Part shown: one piece after another, positions 6,670-9,091 of the stretch
Layout of the letters: every line of letters starts with the position of its first letter
Position numbering within the stretch: position 1 is the stretch's first letter
DNA from: an uncultured Lachnospiraceae bacterium
GTDB lineage: Bacteria > Bacillota > Clostridia > Lachnospirales > Lachnospiraceae
Assembly: GCA_946406305.1 (NCBI GenBank)
Contig: CAMJKC010000061.1
Coordinates: forward strand, 1-9,091
Direction of reading: 5' to 3'
DNA: 9,091 nucleotides
Made by a program: the position numbers and the translations under genes
Notes under the pieces: generated by a model
Seen by the model: the letters and a program-made list of their open reading frames with translations, nothing else
What the model was told of the DNA's origin: nothing
Database searches by the model: none

Positions 6670-7589
6670 AAAAAGTAATAATAACAGGAGCAACAGGTGC
6701 TATAGGGACGGCACTTATTGACAAATTAGTAGAAAATGATATAGAAGTGATGGTCATAGTGAGAGAGAATAGTAGTAGAATTAATAATATTAAAAAAGAT
6801 AAAAGAGTAAAAATTGTATATAGTGACCTCTCGCACATAAAAGATATTAAAAACTATGACAATGAAGTTTATGATACATTTTATCATTTTGCTTGGGACG
6901 GAACTTTTGGAAAATATAGAGATGATAAAATGCTTCAAGAAAAAAATGTTGAGTTCGCAGTTGACTGTGTGAATATGGCAAAAGAGTTTAACTGTAAGAT
7001 GTTTATAGGTGCAGGCTCGCAGGCTGAGTATGGTATAAAAAATGAAAAACTAAAACCAGATACAGAAGAGACTCCTATAACAGAGTATGGGAAGGCAAAA
7101 TTAAGGGCTGGTATAGAAACAAGAAAAATTGCAAATGAACTCAATATAAATCATATATGGGTAAGAGTTCTTAGTGTATATGGCGAGAATGATGGCGAAA
7201 ATAGTATGGTTATGTCAACCATAAACAAATTATTAAATAATGAAACTCCAATATTCACGAAAGCTGAACAGGTATGGGATTATTTATATAGTAGAGATGC
7301 AGCAGAAGCATTTTACCTTATGGGGAATAGCAATTATAACAATAAAGTATATGTTTTAGGCAGTGGGGATGAAAGAGTGCTTAAAGAATATATAGAAGAT
7401 ATAAAAAATGTTGTAAATGATAAAATAAAAATAAAATATGGTGACATACCTTATAATGAAAATCAGCTTATGTATTTATCTGCTGATACAACAGAGTTAA
7501 AAAAAGATTTTAATTGGAGTAAGAAAACAGAATTTATACAAGGTATAAAAAATATATTAGAGTATGAGCATAAAAAGAATAAAATATAA
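6666..7589 (+). CDS. NAD(P)-dependent nucleotide-sugar epimerase/reductase (extended SDR family)
   Basis: Predicted cytoplasmic enzyme acting on a nucleotide sugar by epimerisation, dehydration or keto reduction. At 307 residues it has the usual length. The N-terminal Rossmann motif is GATGAIG (8-14), an acidic position follows (D54 in SDLS), the family-typical YHFAWDG is at 73-79, and the catalytic triad appears as S118 (GAGSQAEYG) with Y141 and K145 (YGKAK). Later segments VRVLSVYGEND and WDYLYSRDAAEA match the substrate-binding half of the extended SDR fold. The FAWxG sequence resembles a group of such enzymes found in capsule and O-antigen clusters, which includes CDP-/dTDP-4-keto-sugar reductases. 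This fits a role in the glycan made by the upstream genes, but the exact reaction cannot be read from sequence. It overlaps the upstream membrane gene by 4 bases (ATGA) and the downstream gene by 26 bases. Confidence 0.85.
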   Translation: MKKVIITGATGAIGTALIDKLVENDIEVMVIVRENSSRINNIKKDKRVKIVYSDLSHIKDIKNYDNEVYDTFYHFAWDGTFGKYRDDKMLQEKNVEFAVDCVNMAKEFNCKMFIGAGSQAEYGIKNEKLKPDTEETPITEYGKAKLRAGIETRKIANELNINHIWVRVLSVYGENDGENSMVMSTINKLLNNETPIFTKAEQVWDYLYSRDAAEAFYLMGNSNYNNKVYVLGSGDERVLKEYIEDIKNVVNDKIKIKYGDIPYNENQLMYLSADTTELKKDFNWSKKTEFIQGIKNILEYEHKKNKI

Positions 7590-8100
7590 TAGATTTATAT
7601 ATGAAGATTTGATAATAAACTTTGCGAGAAGTAGGTGCAGAACTATTCACATAACTATCAAACCAGATGGAGAAGTGTATTATGTAGTTCCTTATGGGAC
7701 GAGTGAAAGTGACATATATAGATTTTTGTCAGAAAAAAAATCTTGGATATTAAAAAATGTAGACAAGATGAAAAATAGAATGGTAGATGATATTGTTACA
7801 AAAGAAGAAGAAAAAATACTCAAAGAAAAAATATCGAATTATATATTAAAATATGAAGAACTTACAGGACTTAAAGTAAATAGGTTTACACTTAGAAATA
7901 TGAAAACACTGTGGGGCTCTTGTAGTTATAAAAAAAATACTATACGGTTTAATAAAAAGTTAATAAAAAAACCAGATGGCTTTATTGAATATATTGTCCT
8001 ACATGAAATGTGCCACATAGTAATTCCAAACCATAGCAAGAGTTTTTATAGTATGGTAGAGAAATATATGAGCGATTATAAAGAGAAGAGAAAGCTTTAA
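7564..8100 (+). CDS. YgjP-like zinc metallopeptidase domain protein (DUF45, SprT/WLM-related)
   Basis: Small predicted metal-dependent hydrolase. The C-terminal half has the features of the YgjP-like family: MKTLWGSC (113-120), a stretch equivalent to the family's INLNxxL (TIRFNKKL), then LHEMCH giving an HExxH zinc site (H147, E148, H151) and NHSKSFY with the third ligand H157, ending in DYKEKRKL. Residues about 16-45 resemble the usual N-terminal beta region (RSRCRTIHITIKPDG). At 178 residues it is shorter than many members (about 220-240), mainly because of a reduced central region and a clipped C-terminus. The ATG at 7564 is the first possible start, since an in-frame TAG lies at 7558-7560. 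It has no clear Shine-Dalgarno and overlaps the epimerase gene by 26 bases, implying coupled or re-initiated translation; a TTG at 7609 is an alternative. No signal peptide is seen, so it is probably cytoplasmic. Substrate unknown. Confidence 0.85.
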   Translation: MSIKRIKYNRFIYEDLIINFARSRCRTIHITIKPDGEVYYVVPYGTSESDIYRFLSEKKSWILKNVDKMKNRMVDDIVTKEEEKILKEKISNYILKYEELTGLKVNRFTLRNMKTLWGSCSYKKNTIRFNKKLIKKPDGFIEYIVLHEMCHIVIPNHSKSFYSMVEKYMSDYKEKRKL

Positions 8101-8105
8101 ATGTT

Positions 8106-9091
8106 TTAATTATTGTTGTTTTTCTCTTTTACATTTATTATAATAAAACCAAGTAAAAATCCCACAACTGTAGGAACTATCCACCCAAGACCGATATTAT
8201 AAAGTGGGAATACAGATTTTGCAAAATTTACAAGTATGTTAAAATGAAATCTATTGCTTATGAATTCTGGAAGTGTTTTTATGAAGTCAAAAAATGCAGC
8301 AAAGACATTAAATGCTGTAACTGATATGAAAATTGTTTTGTTGTAGTTGAAAAATCTACCAAATGTTGATAATAGCATAATGCTTATAACCATAGGGTAT
8401 AAGAACATAAGCATTGGAATAGAATATTCTATAATTTTATTTAAACCAAAATTTGAAATTATAAAAGAAAACAAAGTGAACAAAACTGCCCACTGTTTAG
8501 TAGATAAAAATTTTGGGAACATCGTATTAAACATTTCTGAACAACTTACTATAAGTCCAAGAGAAGTTTTTAAACAAGCAAGTGTTATTATGATAAGAAG
8601 TAAAAAGTTTCCAAGTTTGTTTAAAAATAAATTAGTGATGAGAGATAGTGCAACTCCTCCATTTTCTGATGTAGGGAAAACTATTCTACTTTTAACTCCA
8701 ATATAAGTTGTGAGTATATATATTATTGCCATCATAATACAAGATATACTACACGCTGTTATTATATTTTTTACTAAACTCTTGTCATCATTTATTCCAT
8801 GAGATTTTACAACTTCTATGACTGTAATACCAAAGGCAAGACTTGCTATTGCATCCATAGTATTGTAGCCTTCTAAAAAACCATTAAAAAATGGGTGAGC
8901 AGTATATTCACTTGATGGAAGAATAGAATTATTAAATATATTAAAATTGTCAAGTGGACTAAATATTACTATAAAAATAAGAATAAATAAGAAAATTAAA
9001 AAAGCAGGGTTTAAAAATTTTCCTATGAAGTCCATAATGCGACTTGGCTTAAGTGCTAAAATAAGTATTATCAAAAAGAAGACAAAGCTAA
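8106..9091 (-). CDS. brnQ: Branched-chain amino acid carrier protein, BrnQ (LIVCS) family, 5'-partial
   Basis: Membrane symporter importing leucine, isoleucine and valine with Na+ or H+. About 327 residues are visible. The frame is open to the right edge, so the TTG at 9074-9072 is not a credible start and roughly the first 100-115 residues of a usual 430-450-residue protein are outside the window. Numbering from that TTG, KPSRIMDFIGKFLNPAFL (9-26) and the hallmark GFLEGYNTMDAIASLAFG (65-82) are typical of BrnQ, followed by alternating hydrophobic segments to a C-terminal GWIVPTVVGFLLGF and a short lysine/asparagine tail. It converges with the metallopeptidase gene with 5 bases between stop codons, so it is transcribed separately from the glycan operon and is probably unrelated to it. 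Confidence 0.92.
   Translation of the reverse strand, partial: SFVFFLIILILALKPSRIMDFIGKFLNPAFLIFLFILIFIVIFSPLDNFNIFNNSILPSSEYTAHPFFNGFLEGYNTMDAIASLAFGITVIEVVKSHGINDDKSLVKNIITACSISCIMMAIIYILTTYIGVKSRIVFPTSENGGVALSLITNLFLNKLGNFLLLIIITLACLKTSLGLIVSCSEMFNTMFPKFLSTKQWAVLFTLFSFIISNFGLNKIIEYSIPMLMFLYPMVISIMLLSTFGRFFNYNKTIFISVTAFNVFAAFFDFIKTLPEFISNRFHFNILVNFAKSVFPLYNIGLGWIVPTVVGFLLGFIIINVKEKNNNN

Noticed and set aside
8084..8130. Intrinsic bidirectional terminator between the metallopeptidase gene and brnQ
   Set aside because: The stem is AT-rich with two G-T pairs, the loop is about 25 bases, and no run of T follows on either strand, so it is too weak to annotate as a terminator.
8347..8706. Plus-strand open frame of 119 codons inside brnQ
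   Set aside because: It is opposite a membrane-protein gene with strong family signatures; the translation has no recognisable domain and no ribosome binding site stands out.
9072..9074. TTG at 9074 as the true start of brnQ
   Set aside because: The frame continues to the right edge and the family has about 100 more N-terminal residues before the PSRIMDFIGK segment.

Overview
The window is very AT-rich (roughly 30% GC by eye), with AGA/ATA-rich codon use, GGAGG-type ribosome binding sites and tightly overlapping genes. This suggests a low-GC Gram-positive anaerobe, most likely a Clostridia/Peptostreptococcaceae-type bacterium. The assignment is an inference from composition and gene families; a fusobacterium cannot be excluded from sequence alone.

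Layout: eight genes on the + strand (1-8100) form one apparent operon with almost no intergenic DNA. The first is the 3' part of a very large multidomain glycosyltransferase (1-2951), open through the left edge. It is followed by three genes matching the nucleotide-activated heptose pathway: a heptose-1-phosphate guanylyltransferase-like nucleotidyltransferase (hddC-like, 2954-3664), a heptose bisphosphate phosphatase of the HAD family (gmhB-like, 3657-4397) and a sedoheptulose-7-phosphate isomerase of the SIS family (gmhA-like, 4394-5056). After a 12-base gap and a strong ribosome binding site come a chagasin-like (I42) protease-inhibitor lipoprotein (5069-5554), two half-size chromate-transporter-family proteins (5555-6112 and 6109-6669), an NAD(P)-dependent sugar epimerase/reductase (6666-7589) and a short YgjP-like zinc metallopeptidase (7564-8100). 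On the - strand, ending 5 bases from the last + gene, is a branched-chain amino acid carrier of the BrnQ family (8106 to the right edge, N-terminus missing).

How the genes may work together: GmhA, GmhB and HddC would supply three of the four steps from sedoheptulose 7-phosphate to GDP-D-glycero-alpha-D-manno-heptose. The 1-kinase (HddA) is not in the window. The large glycosyltransferase is a natural consumer of such a nucleotide sugar, for a surface glycan such as an S-layer, flagellin or wall polymer. The epimerase could tailor the same or another nucleotide sugar. The inhibitor lipoprotein, the ChrA pair and the metallopeptidase are co-directional and translationally packed with the sugar genes, but have no established role in that pathway. 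No RNA genes, CRISPR arrays, insertion sequences or mobile-element genes were recognised, and no gap between genes exceeds 12 bases. I see a coherent surface-glycan operon with unusual passengers and enzyme variants; nothing here demonstrates a wholly new system.
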